Positions 13,601 to 23,126 of a stretch of DNA of 64,000 bases are shown in pieces (the stretch's first letter is position 1; each line of letters begins with the position of its first letter). The stretch lies in the NCBI GenBank assembly GCA_034440615.1, contig JAOTOM010005153.1, forward strand, positions 744,001-808,000, in the 5' to 3' direction. The translations under genes were made by a program, and so were the position numbers. Under the pieces are notes generated by a model. The model saw nothing but the letters and a program-made list of their open reading frames with translations. It was not told the origin of the DNA and did no database searches. The stretch is from Ashinkailepas kermadecensis (taxonomy: Eukaryota; Arthropoda; Thecostraca; Neolepadidae).

Positions 13601-16600
13601 CTACGAAGCGGCACCAGTGAGCAGGAATGCACAATGTCCGAGACGCCGTGTCATAGCTACCGGAATGGGTGCGGTCGGTGTCCTGGTCAAAATTACCAGG
13701 ATCAAGCTGCATGGACAACGGTGAACGTAAAGCTACCGCAGTGTTTCACTTGCTGTTGTGCTCATAGGCCTCATTCTAATATCTACCACTCACCTCATCC
13801 CGGCACCCCACTTCACTTCCTAACTACTAACACAGCAATACAAAGAACACGAATTGGTTCCATTTGTCTTCTCTACTTCGAACATCCAGAGTTGGACTTA
13901 TGCTTTAGAGAAGCATTTGGAGATTAAACTATTTGCGGCATTCAAATTCAGTGGATATTATTTCTTCTGTTTCTGACATTGCAAAGAAACGTTTTGCACT
14001 TCCTAGTCGCTTTTGGGCATGCTTATCAAACAGCCATAATCTCAGTTATTTTGAATTAGATCCTTTCAATCTTTGGCGAAAACAAGGAGTTGGTAATCTT
14101 CCGAAGAAGGTAATCCTCTGGATGACAGACATCCGCAAGGTAGTGCGTTGAACCATAGGTGGGTACATGATCGATCCTAAAATTCAGTCCAGGGATAGTT
14201 GTATATGCATGCCCTGACTAAGTTATGCACTAAGCTAAGCTAAGTCTAAGCCAAGCACCAGCTGAGCTAGAGAGCACGCACCTACACGAGTCCCCACCGG
14301 CATCTGGCCTCTGAAGGACCTCTGGCGTCTGGCTCGCACCTGTAGCAGATGGTGTCGCCGCTCGGAGATGTTGTACTTGACCCAGGACATGACGGCACTG
14401 TACACCTGCTCCTCGTTGCGGACGTTGAGCTCGTCGGAGGAGATGATCTCCACCAGCTGGTTGACGGGCAGCAGGAGGAACTCCTCACTTTCCATCACCT
14501 GGAGCCGCGGAACAGTGTCACGTGGAGCCATAGGAGAGCTTCCTCAGATTCGGGGGGGGGAGTCCACAATTAATTTTGGGTCTAGAACATATAGCCTACG
14601 AAGCGGACCTAATAATGTGCACGGCCGGCCTTTTATCAGTTAGACCGCATGATTACTGTGGGGAATCATGTGGCCTTTGCCATTTATAGGGGGAGGGGCG
14701 CCTGGTTAGATATGACATCAAGTGACTGTAACTCGATTGTTATGAGGTGGATGAACCTGGGAATAGAACAATTGACGTCTGATTCTGTTTAAATACTGCT
14801 GGCAGTCATCCACGACATATTTATTGAGCTAGCATTAAAGGACAGGTCACTTAAAGTTTGTTTTTGCATGAAACCAACTGGAAGAAACAAAACAGAGCAA
14901 TGAATAGAGCAAGCAGATATACATGCACTGGCATATCTATTTCATGGTATTAATTCATTTATCTTACAAATCACCTGTACTTACCAAACTCCATTATTTG
15001 AAAGCATCATATACATATGTTAACATGTTCAATGTGCCCTTCACCGACATTTCTTGGGTTTTGTTCTTGTGATGAAGATATGCATAAGTTTTGCCAATAA
15101 GGACAAGCTTGGCGACGTTTAGATTACTTCTAGCATACTCTAGCACAAACATGAGGTCTGCTGTCCCGAGGAAGAGAAACGTTGTACCCGTTTGGGTCGG
15201 TCACCGACCCAAATGGGTGCAACGTTACCATTTGGCACAACATACAACATACGTGGCTTTTTCTTCCTTGGGACGGCAGAGGTAGGTGAACAGTTGCTGG
15301 TGTGCAAATTGATCTCTTGTTCCGGGTTAGCATAGGCTGGATGAGCAGGTATGGAAGCTGACATACTGGAAGTTGTGCTGAATTAGGTTAGGCTGGATTA
15401 GCCGGTATGTAAGCTGACCTCCTGGAAGTTGTGCTGGGTGAACTTGTCGGCAATGCGCAGCAGCTCGCGGCACGCGTGCGTGTCGGCAAATGCACGAATA
15501 CCCAGACAGTTGGTGGGGTCCAGCTGGCGCTTCAGGAACTCGCAGCACACCTCCTGGATCTCAGTCAATTGCAGCAGACACGCTGCAAAACGTCAAGACA
15601 GTAGTTATACGGGGAGGGATGTCTGCAGCATATGCATTGCTGTGAACTCACAATGCGACGCAGGCAAGGCGAGATACAATCACCAGATACGCCGCAGTAA
15701 TGACACTAGAAACGCAGAAACAGTCACCACACAGTATAATGCAGACATGCTAGATTGTCTACTGACGTTTGTAATCAAATAGTCAATGGGTTCGATATTA
15801 TCCCAACGTATTCAACCAGCCAGTTTACATGGCTAACAGTATCTGATCGCCGTGAGTCACTGACTTCCACAAATCCAGCCAGCACATCCAAATTATGAAA
15901 CTTGAGCGGAAACGCACTGGACGAAAATGATACATCGGCTTAGGCAGGTCATCTTTTCTGTTTTATCTGCACCTTTCACTTCAATTTCAATTACATTTCA
16001 TTTGCCATTTTTTGGACCACTTCACAAGTTCGTCTAAGTCTTTCGGCAGCGAGACCTGCTCATCGTGTCCTGTTATTGCCCTTAAGACCTTCAAATCATC
16101 TACAAATTTCAAAACCTTATTGCTCAGGCCACTTCCAATGTTATTTACAAATATAATGAATAATAGTGGCCCCAGTACTGACCCCTGGGGGATTCCACTA
16201 AGAACATTTTGCCATGATAACTTTGTACCATTTAGCATCACTCTCTGCGTCTATCTGAAAGTGACAACTCTATCCATTGTAGGATGCTACCTGCAATACC
16301 ATGGAACTGAAGCTGCATCATTAACCGTGTATGGGGTACCTTGTCAAAGGCCTTACTAAAGTAAAGATATGCTACATACACCTGATTTCCCTGATCAAAT
16401 TGTTCTGTAGCGAAATTCAAAAAGTACAAGAGATTTGTGAGACACGATCGTCCTTTTCTAAAACCATGTTGAGTATCTTGAATCAATCTGTTTCCTTCCA
16501 GAAAACTAACTATTCTATCCTTGATAATTGATTTCAGTACCTTGCAGACTAGGGATGGGCTTATTATAGGGCTTATTGGCCTATAGTTTTCAACTTTTCC

Positions 16601-18510
16601 TCTTTCTCCTTTCTTTAAAATAGGAACTACAATTTCCCTTTTCCAATCCGTTGGAATTTCATTTTGTGAAACTGATCTACAAAATATTATACTAAGTGGA
16701 ATTGCCAGTTCCTTTTGAGCTTCCCGCAATACCCTAGCATAAATTTCATCAGGCCCTCCTGCCTTGCTTGGCTTTATTTTCCTGATATGATTGAAAACAA
16801 CATCACTATCAATGAAATCAACATCGTTTACCCGATCACCTGTCACTGAACTGTGGTGTACAGTTGGCAGATTAGTCATATCTTCCAATGTAAACACTGA
16901 TTTAAACTGCTTGCTCAGCTCCTCAACCATCTCACCATCCTCACTCAATATAGTCCTATTTACTTCCAGTGGACCAATTGTGTTAGAAACTTTACTCAGC
17001 TTGTAAAAACTAAATAACTTTTTGCTGTCCCCATTACAGTTCCTAGCCAAATCCAATTCTTCTGCTCGCTTTGCTGATCTGGTTTTCTGCTTCCCAGCGT
17101 CTCTAGCTTTTTATACGACCTTAGATTTACGATATTTGAAGCTTCCTTAAACACTCTAAATGCATCTTTCTTAGCCTTAATTGCTTTTATCAAATCTTGT
17201 GTAAGCCATGCTGGCTTTCCTACCCTTTTTTGCGCCTTTGCTTTTGAGGGACATGTCTAATCTCAATTTCCCTCAAGTAAGATTTGCACTTTTCCCACAT
17301 TTTACAGGCATTTAAATTGGAGAATTTTTCTTCCCATTCTAGGGCACTTAAAGCCGCTCTCATGCAGTCAATGTTTGCCCTGTTAAAATTTGGAACGTTT
17401 GCCAAATTATCCTTGATTGTGTCAGCTACTTGTGCCCTGAATCTCACTATGTTATGGTCACTTCTTCCCAGAGTTTCTCCTACAGTCAAGTCTTGAACTA
17501 AATCACTTAAATCTGAGAAGACAATGTCCAAGAATGAGCCCTGCCTAGTTGGTTCTGTTACAAACTGGTGTAAGAACAGGTCTCAAGGCACAAACTGGTG
17601 TAAGAACTCAAGGCATTTCCCAAATATTTTACATGATGGGGAGCCAACACGATGATGGGATCCACAACGGACGCCAGCTGCATCAGCTGTCACCTGCAGC
17701 TGCCACTGACCGGCAGGGAGCAGTGTCTGCACGTTGGACTCCTCGACCACAATGTGTGACGTGTAGCAGAAGTCGATGAGCAGCTCCATGGCGAGCTCGT
17801 CGATGTCGCGGATGGTGACCTCGGTCTGGCGCGACTCCACCAGCTCGCCCGTGAACATGGCGTGGAAGTAAGGACTACATGCTGACAGGATCACCCTGCA
17901 GCAGGTCACGTGTCACGTCACAGGTCACACACACACAGAAGTCTGGCGCAGCCCAGCTGTAAGACAGCAGAAGTGTAAACAACACCATCTGATGCTAATA
18001 GAAGGTCACACACAGACACAGGAGTCTGGCGCAGCCCAGCTGTAAGACAGCAGAAGGGTAAACAATACCATCTGATACCCAAAAATCATGACAAGTGCAT
18101 GTGCAAGCCAGTGAAATGTAACAGGACAAAATATTGCCCATGCACGGTGTTCCTAGAATTGCATACTCAGAACGATAACAGCCGCAGTCGAAGTGGCTGG
18201 ACCATGCTGACAGATATCAACCAGTGAGTCAATCCACATGCGGTGACCACTAGACACAACACCTAGACTAAGCTTCCTCCCAGTCCCTCGTCAGCAGCCG
18301 CCTCCACCTCCTCACATCCTCACACCACCGCGCCCACCTGTGCGCGAATATCTTGCGCGAGCCGACGAAGAGGACGACGTCGCAGAGCTCGCGGTGCTTG
18401 CGGAGCGCGCCGAGCTCCTTGAGCGTGGAGCGCGGGTGTTTCTCGGAGGTGAAGGGCAGCCGGGCCGGAGACGGCGGCCGCTCGGCCTCCGTCAGGTCGG
18501 TCAGGTTCAT
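2207..18510 (-). CDS. KLHL20: KLHL20/diablo: BTB-BACK-Kelch Cullin-3 adaptor, complete 10-exon gene
   Basis: Ten coding exons on the minus strand (18338-18510, 17711-17895, 15419-15582, 14340-14498, 13305-13515, 12138-12321, 5773-5916, 5319-5452, 3233-3441, 2207-2398) join without any phase conflict into 1755 nt, 584 aa plus stop. Seen: BTB domain about residues 34-140, BACK about 146-250, six Kelch blades from about 297 to the end, each with the Gly-Gly signature. Segments such as [24 protein letters not shown] and [16 protein letters not shown] identify the KLHL20/diablo orthologue; length fits the family (about 600 aa). Known role: the BTB/BACK half binds Cullin-3 and the Kelch propeller recruits proteins for ubiquitination in cytoplasm and nucleus. 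The start was chosen at 18510 because of the strong GCCGCC-ATG context; an in-frame ATG lies at 18525. Introns hold a hAT-like transposon, a LINE fragment and several minisatellites, but the coding frame is undamaged. Confidence 0.95.
2399..3232. other. KLHL20 intron 9
   Basis: Besides the tRNA-like fragment, this intron has an approximate 130-bp duplication (about 2937-3030 against 3090-3170, sharing a segment around 'gataacgacactgagcgt' and 'tgatgacaaggccgatg'). Nothing else supported. Confidence 0.5.
2655..2705 (-). repeat. tRNA-like fragment (SINE head?)
   Basis: Read on the minus strand this has a clear pol III A-box-like segment, TAGCTCAGTCGGTAAGGCG, followed by a degenerate anticodon-like arm. 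No good B box or closed acceptor stem is present, so it is more likely a decayed tRNA-derived SINE head than a gene. Confidence 0.35.
3233..3441 (-). CDS. KLHL20: KLHL20 exon 9 (Kelch blades 4-5)
   Basis: 209 nt encoding [20 protein letters not shown], then [20 protein letters not shown] and VAMSSRRSG. Acceptor ATTCCAG, donor GGG|GTCAGT. Confidence 0.92.
3442..5318. other. KLHL20 intron 8
   Basis: AT-rich intron with a poly(G) run near 4384 beside 'ctggcggatacag'; a similar 'ctggcggatacag' string recurs near 11336, which suggests a short dispersed element end. No gene seen. Confidence 0.5.
5319..5452 (-). CDS. KLHL20: KLHL20 exon 8 (Kelch blade 3)
   Basis: 134 nt encoding [20 protein letters not shown] to [11 protein letters not shown]. 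Acceptor TTGTACAG, donor CAG|GTGAGA. Confidence 0.92.
5773..5916 (-). CDS. KLHL20: KLHL20 exon 7 (Kelch blade 2)
   Basis: 144 nt encoding [18 protein letters not shown] to [11 protein letters not shown]; donor CG|GTGAGC. Acceptor GGCAG|ATATGACCCC is the first unit of a 30/60-bp minisatellite that fills the upstream 650 bp, so seven exact downstream copies of this splice site exist in the intron. The preceding intron (5917-12137) also carries the 3-kb hAT-like element. Confidence 0.9.
5908..6560. repeat. 30/60-bp minisatellite spanning the exon 7 splice acceptor
   Basis: About eleven 60-bp units, each of two 30-bp halves (GGGGTCATATCTGCCGG type and GGGTCATACCTGACAGG type). A 180-bp higher-order period is visible: 6001-6120 and 6181-6300 are identical. 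CATATCTGCC, the minus-strand acceptor GGCAG|ATATG, occurs at 5912, 5971, 6091, 6151, 6271, 6386, 6446 and 6506; only the first is the real exon edge. A 319-aa plus-strand ORF here is an artefact of the array. Confidence 0.93.
6561..7532. other. KLHL20 intron 6, sequence left of the transposon
   Basis: No gene seen. A small degenerate array of 'cgcatgtgtagatttgctta'-like 22-bp units lies at about 7060-7135, and a (GGTT)n run near 7215. Confidence 0.5.
7533..7556. repeat. (AT)n microsatellite, left part
   Basis: (AT)n directly abutting the left end of the hAT-like element. With 10554-10615 it appears to be one array split by the insertion. Confidence 0.85.
7557..10553 (+). mobile_element. hAT-like DNA transposon, apparently autonomous, intact frame
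   Basis: A 2997-bp unit with perfect 12-bp terminal inverted repeats TAGGGTGCATCA (7557-7568) and TGATGCACCCTA (10542-10553). TAGGG fits the YARNG start of hAT ends. Flanking 8-mers are both ATATATAT, compatible with an 8-bp target duplication but uninformative within (AT)n. A further inverted copy of the terminal motif lies at 7757-7769, making the first about 213 bp a foldback. One long ORF encodes the transposase. The element lies in KLHL20 intron 6, antisense to the gene. Confidence 0.85.
7893..10301 (+). CDS. hAT-like transposase, intronless, 802 aa
   Basis: Uninterrupted frame; ATG at 7893 preferred because 'tgtcttccag' just upstream looks like a 3' splice site, though the frame opens at 7860. 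Seen: LHWDSKLL with D339, [10 protein letters not shown] with D409, GCRHHVGEV with C438 and H441, [11 protein letters not shown] (539-549), and [10 protein letters not shown] with E759. The D-D spacing (70) and the long gap to the final Glu resemble hAT transposases (Hermes D180, D248, E572), and C-x-x-H after the second Asp is a hAT feature; assigning these as the catalytic triad is inference. An acidic stretch lies at about 215-240. It is homologous along its length to the spliced copy at 52.6-55.7 kb. No zinc-finger BED domain is obvious. GC content is well above the flanking intron. Confidence 0.85.
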   Translation: MSTPAADSSPEPKATRSITRVFGLPGGLVTAWDAELPQIRLPNSLQVLRCMLHFLEKAAKEKRPGATSAPTRFASAQHVVDMIVPLYAKGGIPMVSRERASTKILHLMDENKKLRAINIKRRETAATQLRVQQSEEALQRTFVLWPPNPWPLIKKEADCAFIRSMMTDPLATMGGLDQVTARREARRQERADAALARQERAALQQEQSSATAVLDDVTDDEADVPLVADPDDDTPSCSHWTPDVGTRSARKRPAGTQLFMPTDILSNPDVMSLAARLKMTPTQQAAYTQGLINATGGDVAMIAGSYATADRARRHVVEVIAVNLRETWEAPQLCTLHWDSKLLPTLSNHRQLEERLAVVVGDSKRVKLLGVPAYTKAADEASGAVVARCTADLLQKWKRGDNVVAMAFDTTAANTGHLTAACVAIQDKLQQALLWVGCRHHVGEVVLGHVFDALKFEALKSPDIAMFVRFRKHFDLVNRTTLLTFSEPAEPEARAVLERLRVAAVTAADAQKDLVRDDYRECVLLTLAFLRGDHLEMRRPGALHKARWMGKILYAIKMVLLEEELLKVSAGPSGTTIVTRLQAVKLRAFAVFVTHLYVPWWLNCRRAVDAPYRDLQLYKDLLAYQAVDVSISAAALCAFQRHKWYLTAELVPLALFSTLVSDEEKRALANAMLALKPQEPLDRPGDRFGNGFGKPRFPDLQPDISLHELVTLDSWFTSFRLKLNLDFLHTPVADWAGSGAFGSDEQNICALNATNDCAERGVKLSTDFTEAARTDDHFQSILQVVEDHRHKRPNLRSRKPRK
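10554..10615. repeat. (AT)n microsatellite, right part
   Basis: About 31 AT units continuing the array interrupted by the transposon. Confidence 0.9.
10616..11999. other. KLHL20 intron 6, sequence right of the transposon
   Basis: AT-rich, no gene. Includes four copies of an 18-bp unit AATTGGGAGGGTGGGGCG (11049-11125) that gives a proline-rich spurious ORF. Confidence 0.55.
12000..12120. repeat. About 60-bp tandem doublet beside exon 6 donor
   Basis: 'ggtccacagtcgaccaag' and 'cccgtcccggacg' occur twice, immediately 3' (gene sense) of the exon 6 donor. Confidence 0.85.
12138..12321 (-). CDS. KLHL20: KLHL20 exon 6 (Kelch blade 1)
   Basis: 184 nt encoding [20 protein letters not shown] to SYLNSIER; donor AG|GTGGGA, acceptor CGTCAG|TGGGCGG. 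The acceptor and the sequence around it are copied again near 12.50 kb inside a 42-bp minisatellite, and a roughly 60-bp doublet lies just past the donor (12000-12120). Confidence 0.92.
12325..12860. repeat. 42-bp minisatellite with duplicated exon 6 acceptor
   Basis: About four units of 42 bp (CGCAGGTCCGTGGTCAGACA and GAGACTCGCACGGCGGCCGG) run from 12339 to 12490. The exon 6 acceptor segment CCGCCCACTGACGGGCGCAG then reappears (boundary equivalent at 12503/12504) and another unit follows. From 12590 to 12860 the pattern decays into looser units around 'ggaggtccgggttc'. Confidence 0.88.
13305..13515 (-). CDS. KLHL20: KLHL20 exon 5 (BACK end and linker)
   Basis: 211 nt. Encodes [20 protein letters not shown] then the conserved linker [20 protein letters not shown] and GEVLFA, the entry to blade 1. 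Acceptor GTCGCAG, donor GCAG|GTGAGG. Confidence 0.93.
13516..14339. other. KLHL20 intron 4
   Basis: No gene, repeat or element recognised. Confidence 0.5.
14340..14498 (-). CDS. KLHL20: KLHL20 exon 4 (BACK domain)
   Basis: 159 nt, exactly 53 codons, phase 0 at both ends: [20 protein letters not shown] to ERRHHLLQ. Acceptor CTCCAG, donor CAG|GTGCGA. Confidence 0.93.
14499..15418. other. KLHL20 intron 3
   Basis: AT-rich intron sequence; apart from the hairpin and a poly(G) run near 14552, nothing is seen. Confidence 0.5.
15156..15283. repeat. Hairpin/foldback in KLHL20 intron 3
   Basis: Inner arms 15178-15201 and 15203-15226 pair at 22 of 24 positions around a single-base loop (TTTGGGTCGGT-C-ACCGACCCAAA). 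Outer arms continue the match (15156-15177 with 15258-15282) after a bulge of about 35 nt on the right. It could be a small foldback transposon or a transcribed hairpin. Confidence 0.85.
15419..15582 (-). CDS. KLHL20: KLHL20 exon 3 (BTB end, BACK start)
   Basis: 164 nt from acceptor TTTTGCAG to donor GAG|GTCAGC. Encodes [19 protein letters not shown] through [10 protein letters not shown], the 3-box/BACK entry that packs against Cullin-3. The downstream intron contains a strong hairpin near 15.2 kb. Confidence 0.93.
15987..17531 (-). pseudogene. CR1 reverse transcriptase remnant
   Basis: Broken frames at 17220-17531, 16996-17193, 16238-17056 and 15987-16241 together give endonuclease tail, linker and RT fingers/palm ([51 protein letters not shown]). 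A one-base loss near 16251 relative to the other copy splits the RT. The active-site box reads FVDD where the other copy has FADD. Not functional. Confidence 0.88.
15990..17652 (-). mobile_element. CR1-like LINE fragment, both ends truncated
   Basis: Nucleotide-level relative of the 23.5-27.4 kb element. It covers the last part of the endonuclease ([19 protein letters not shown]), the linker and most of the reverse transcriptase up to FVDD and KWQMK, then stops. It lies in KLHL20 intron 2 in gene orientation, ending about 58 bp before exon 2. Confidence 0.88.
17711..17895 (-). CDS. KLHL20: KLHL20 exon 2 (BTB core)
   Basis: 185 nt between CTGCAG and G|GTCAGT. Encodes [18 protein letters not shown] and the rest of the BTB core to QTLLPA. 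An 80-bp-scale tandem duplication (17925-18077) lies just upstream of the acceptor without copying it. Confidence 0.93.
17925..18077. repeat. Tandem duplication in KLHL20 intron 1
   Basis: 'gtctggcgcagcccagctgt' and 'aagacagcagaag' with surrounding sequence occur twice about 80 bp apart, close to the exon 2 acceptor. Confidence 0.85.
18338..18510 (-). CDS. KLHL20: KLHL20 coding exon 1 (N-terminus, start of BTB)
   Basis: Encodes 57 codons plus two bases, ending in SRKIFAH and the first two bases of an Arg codon; the donor is AG|GTGGGC. The frame stays open upstream to 18585, so a further 5' coding exon or the ATG at 18525 is possible. The context of the ATG at 18510 is close to the animal Kozak optimum. 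Confidence 0.85.
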
Positions 18511-18585
18511 GGCGGCGCGGATCATCAGAGCATCGCCCGCCGCCCGCCGCCGCACTCTGCCCGTCACACAGCGGTCAGCGTGCAC

Positions 18586-20220
18586 ACTGCACAGTGGAGA
18601 GGAGCTGCCGCCTTATTCACATCATCCCTCTCCCCCTCCATAATCAACTTCATGACAATGATGGCAGTATATATGAGTTGTCTAGTTGGGTTTCATTATG
18701 ATTTGTTTTGCATATTGTTATGCTAAAGTTAGATTAGGTCTTCCATTCATTATGATTTTTCATGAATATATTTATTCTAGAGCACTTCATAAATTGTTCT
18801 ATTATACAGCAGAAGGGCAGCTTTACAATTATTTGCACCAGTCCCTTGGTACCATTAAAGATCTTCATGTTCTACTTGTGTCATAATGCTACACAAAATT
18901 ATCAAATTTTATGTTCAGAAGAGTCCCACTAGTTAGGTTCTTCAGCCACTCATGTGTTCTTCGAACTGAAGTAATTTGTTTGAAGTGTGATACGACATGA
19001 TCAGCCAAGTGTGAAGTGAGGCTGTGCTGCATCAGAAACAGGTGATGCAGTTGTTGGTCACTAGCTGAAAAGTAGGCTTTGCAAAGGAAATGAATAAATG
19101 TGGTATCAGAACTTTTTCTCAAAATATTTGCAACCACTCATTCCTATCATACATGCTTCCTTTTCAGTTGGTGATGATCCACTGCATTGTCCCATCATTG
19201 CACTGATGTTAACTGTGACATAACTTATCTATATCTATACCTGGTGTTTCTCAGATGTGATGAAGAAGAAATTCAACACTCCATGCCACCACACATTAAC
19301 ATAAAAAATGCTTAGTTTCTGGTTTCATTCCATATTTATTCCACACACTGAAGACAATGATATCAAATCATGAATAGCAAACATGGCTCTTCAATGGCTG
19401 ACAATTGGCAATGGCAATAACAATGTACAGATGATTTAATGCTGCAATGAAGATGTGGTGTGTTCTCGGTGATATAGTTTTAATATAGTTCTCAGTGATA
19501 CAGTATAGTTGTTGGGTTAAGTTTTTATATCTACATATTATTTTCCAATATAGTTCTTGAAATTCCTCATTGTTCTGATTAGCTTGTGTATGTTGTGCAT
19601 GTATTATATTGTCATAGATCAGGTTAGGTTAGACTGGACTTTTCTATCTGTGTATTATCTTTCAACCAAGCTGAATCACACCGAACAAACCATATATCTG
19701 ATGTCATCAAATCATCCCACAGCCATCATCACTGTTGCCAATTGTCACCAAAAGAACCACCTTGTTTGATATTGTTCATTATTTGATGTTGAGATCTCCC
19801 ATGTGCAGCAAAAGTGTGGAATGAAGCCAGGAACTAAGAATTTTAAACATGAAGGGGTGTTTAATTTATTATTTAGCATGTCTGAGACACACAAGGTTAT
19901 ATGGATAAGCTATGACACAGTTACTAACAGTGCGATGATGGCTGATGCAGTAGTTCATTGCAGACTGAAAAGTAAGTATTTTCTGCAGAACTGGGTATTT
20001 ATATAGAAACCCATGAGCAAAAATTGGAGTAGAAATGCATGGCTGGACTTGTAGTAGCTTACCAAGCAACTTCTTCCTGTACTTCTTTGTGAAATCATAT
20101 GTAGGCAATATTTGCACTATTTAAAATCACACCACTTAGCAATGGCTCAGTAGATGATGTGAACTCACTTGGTTACATGATAACACAATCAAACTGAAGT
20201 AGGTTTTAGGATATCCAACA
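18586..20220. other. KLHL20 upstream region, AT-rich
   Basis: No gene recognised. The KLHL20 promoter and any 5' untranslated exon should lie here or further right, but no TATA or initiator can be assigned. Confidence 0.4.
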
Positions 20221-20223
20221 CCA

Positions 20224-20243
20224 GTAGGTTAGGTTAGGTTAGG
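20224..20243. repeat. Interstitial (TTAGG)n, about four units
   Basis: AGGTTAGGTTAGGTTAGG, the arthropod telomere motif, as a very short interstitial run. Confidence 0.75.
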
Positions 20244-20559
20244 ATATTTCTATAAAAACTTACATCATTTTTCACTATATTCCCAATCCAAACCCCTTTT
20301 TCTCAACCTTTCACATATTTTGTCAAGGGAGGAGGAGGCATGCCATCTCCATTACCAAGTATGTGTTTTATGCTGTTTTGTCATGCTATTCAAATGGTTT
20401 TGATGCTCTTTTCTTGTGAAATGATTCTTTAGATACAAGTACTCAGATACATGCACTGAATGAAAAAAAAAACTGAAGAAATAAAATAATGCAAAACTGA
20501 AACAAAATAACCAAACTTAACCTAATCTACCATACTAATGTTTGATTACCTAAAACCCA

Positions 20560-20654
20560 CTTATTTTTCAAACTAAAAAATATAGTAAAAAGACCCAAAA
20601 GGGAACAACAAAAAAAAAAAACAAAAAAAAAAAACCAAAAAAAAAAAAAAAACC

Positions 20655-20697
<43 letters not shown>

Positions 20698-22235
20698 TAA
20701 TAAAATCAAGAGGCTTAAGGCAAGCACCTTTTTACATAAACACATCTTTCACATTGAAGATATGCAAAAAATAAACAACTAAAATAAAAATATAAACAAA
20801 TAAGATGATTAAAGCACAAACAACCTCCCATACTTCCCACCCCACCAAATGGGACAGTGAACTGAATTTGGCAGCAGGGTCTTTTTGTGCAGCAAACTTG
20901 GCAGCAATGAACTGAGGCAAATGTGGCACACTGTTTATTTTGCAGTCCACTCCATTGACCTCTATAATAACTAGATGGCCTACTTGCTGCCCACTGCATG
21001 CTCCACTCCCTATTCCGGCCCTTTCTGGCTGGAGGTGGCCAAGCTAAGGTACATGGACAAAAGATCAGGTGCTCCACCCACTCCCATGCGTTTTATCCCT
21101 GGAAAGAAATGTTGTAAAATGAAAAGTTGTTGATAGATTCGGATAAAAAGTAGTGCAAAATAAAATTGGGTTTATAAAAAGGGGGGAAAAAAGGAAAAAC
21201 CCCGGAAAAAAAATTTAATTTTTTTTTTGAGGAAAAATTTTTTTAAATTTTTTCCCTTTTTCCCCCAATTTAAAAAATTTTTCCCCAAAAAATTAAATAA
21301 TATGATTTTTTTATAAAAGAAAGGGAAGGGTGGGGGGGGGGGGGGGGAAAAAAAAAAAAATTTGTGTTTTTTTTTTATATTTTTTTTTAAGAGGGGGGTA
21401 AGAAAAATGAATTGGAAAGGGGGAATGTTTGTGGGGTGGGTTTTTTTTTTTTAACTCCCAAAAAAAAAAAAAAAAGGAAGAAAAAACAAAAAAAAAATAA
21501 TAAAGGGGGGGGGAATTGGAAAAAAAAAAGGGGGGGTTTTGTTGGGGAAAAAAAAAAGGGGGAACACAAAACCTCTGGGGGGGGGGGGGGGTTAAAAATA
21601 ATGGGGGGGGTTGCCCCTCACCCTCCCCTCACCCCCCCCCACCGAAAAAAAATAGGGGGGGGGATGGGGGGGGTATTTTTTTTTTTTTTTTAATGGGGCA
21701 AAAAACTTACATTTTTCCTTTCCCCCCCACCCCCAAAAAATTAAAATAAAAAAAGAGGGCCTGGGGCGTGTTCTCCCCCCCCCTTTCCGTTCTCCTCCTT
21801 TCCTTTCTCTTCCTCCCCCCCCCCCCCCCCCCCAAAAATTTTAAATTTTAAAATTTAAAAAATTTAAAAATTAATATTTTTTTAAATTTTTTTATTTTCA
21901 CCCTCCCCCCAAACAAAAAAAAAAGAAAAAAGGAAAAGGATAAATAAAAAAAAAGGAATGGAAGGGCAGGAGGGGAGGGAAGGGGGCGCCGGAGGGGCCC
22001 TTATTTTAAAAATTAAATAAAAGAGATACTGGGAGGAAATTTAGGGGAAAATTAAGGGGGAATTAAATGAAATTTAAAAAAATTAATTTAAATATTATTT
22101 TTCCAAAAGGTTAATAAAAAAAAAAAAAAAAAAAAAAAAAAAATAAAAAAAAAACAAAATTAAAATAAAACTTGTAACAATGGGCCCAATAAAAAAAAAA
22201 TGACAAAACCCCCATTTCCCATATTTACAAAACAA

Positions 22236-22270
<35 letters not shown>
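20560..22270. repeat. Homopolymer-dominated low-complexity tract
   Basis: Long runs of A, then alternating runs of A, T, G and C (for example 21330-21360, 21580-21620, 21815-21835), with a stretch of more ordinary sequence only at 20700-21130. Unlike anything else in the window. The pattern resembles an uncorrected long-read consensus more than normal genomic DNA. ORFs here (lysine/glycine- or phenylalanine-rich) are meaningless. Confidence 0.85.
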
Positions 22271-22271
<1 letters not shown>

Positions 22272-23126
22272 ATAGGGAATAAATGATGTGGCTTTTGCTT
22301 GACATATGAATATATATCAAGAAAAAGTGTTTCCTTCATACATGACTAGATCATTTGAAAGAAGTCAAGTTGTCTGTCTAGTTATATATCAAGGTCAATG
22401 GTCTACTCCAATTGCTATGATTTCCTCCTTGTGATTTTGAAGTCATGTGTGAGTTGTTAGTGGATTATCAGCCTGCCTGCACCACCTCTGGCTGTCTGCC
22501 CTGCACCAACGAGATCGTGTTAATGTGTCATACTTTCCAGTCTGGTCATATGGAAGGTAACTACATCACCAGGAATTGCAAAGCCCATAATACTATTGTA
22601 CATAATACTAATAATATTATTGGAGATCAAGGAAAAATTAGATACTTTGAAATTTTTGGAATACAATGTATGTTAACATGAAAAGATGATTTGACCACTC
22701 ATTTTCTCTGCAAATGATTACTTTTCATTTGGCAAAGAAATATACTATCATAATTTCCCTCTACAAATATAGCCCATTGCATATGCTCACCCATACCTGG
22801 TGTGTCACAGATGTGATAAAGCACAAATTCAACACTTCATGCACTCAATTCAATACTCTGACATTGAAAACCTTATGTTTCTGGCTTAATTCGATATTTA
22901 TTCCGACAACACATTTTTTTTCCAGCCAGAAGCATCTGTAACCTTTGACCAAGGCCAGAAGTTCCTTGTCATAAAGTCATAAAGTATTAAGGCTTAAAAA
23001 GAGCCACAGGGGCCCATCTGGGTTAAGCCTATCCAGAAAAGGTACTAGAAATGTACATACTCTCACCCCAATCAATCCCTTATCCCAAGTTCCTAGGAAG
23101 ATATATATCCCAGCCTATCTAGCACC
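22271..23126. other. AT-rich intergenic sequence
   Basis: No gene or repeat recognised. Confidence 0.45.

Noticed and set aside
20224..20243. True telomere or chromosome end
   Set aside because: Only about four TTAGG units, embedded in ordinary sequence on both sides.
21387..21749. Phe-rich and Lys/Gly-rich ORFs
   Set aside because: Translations of homopolymer runs in the suspect tract.
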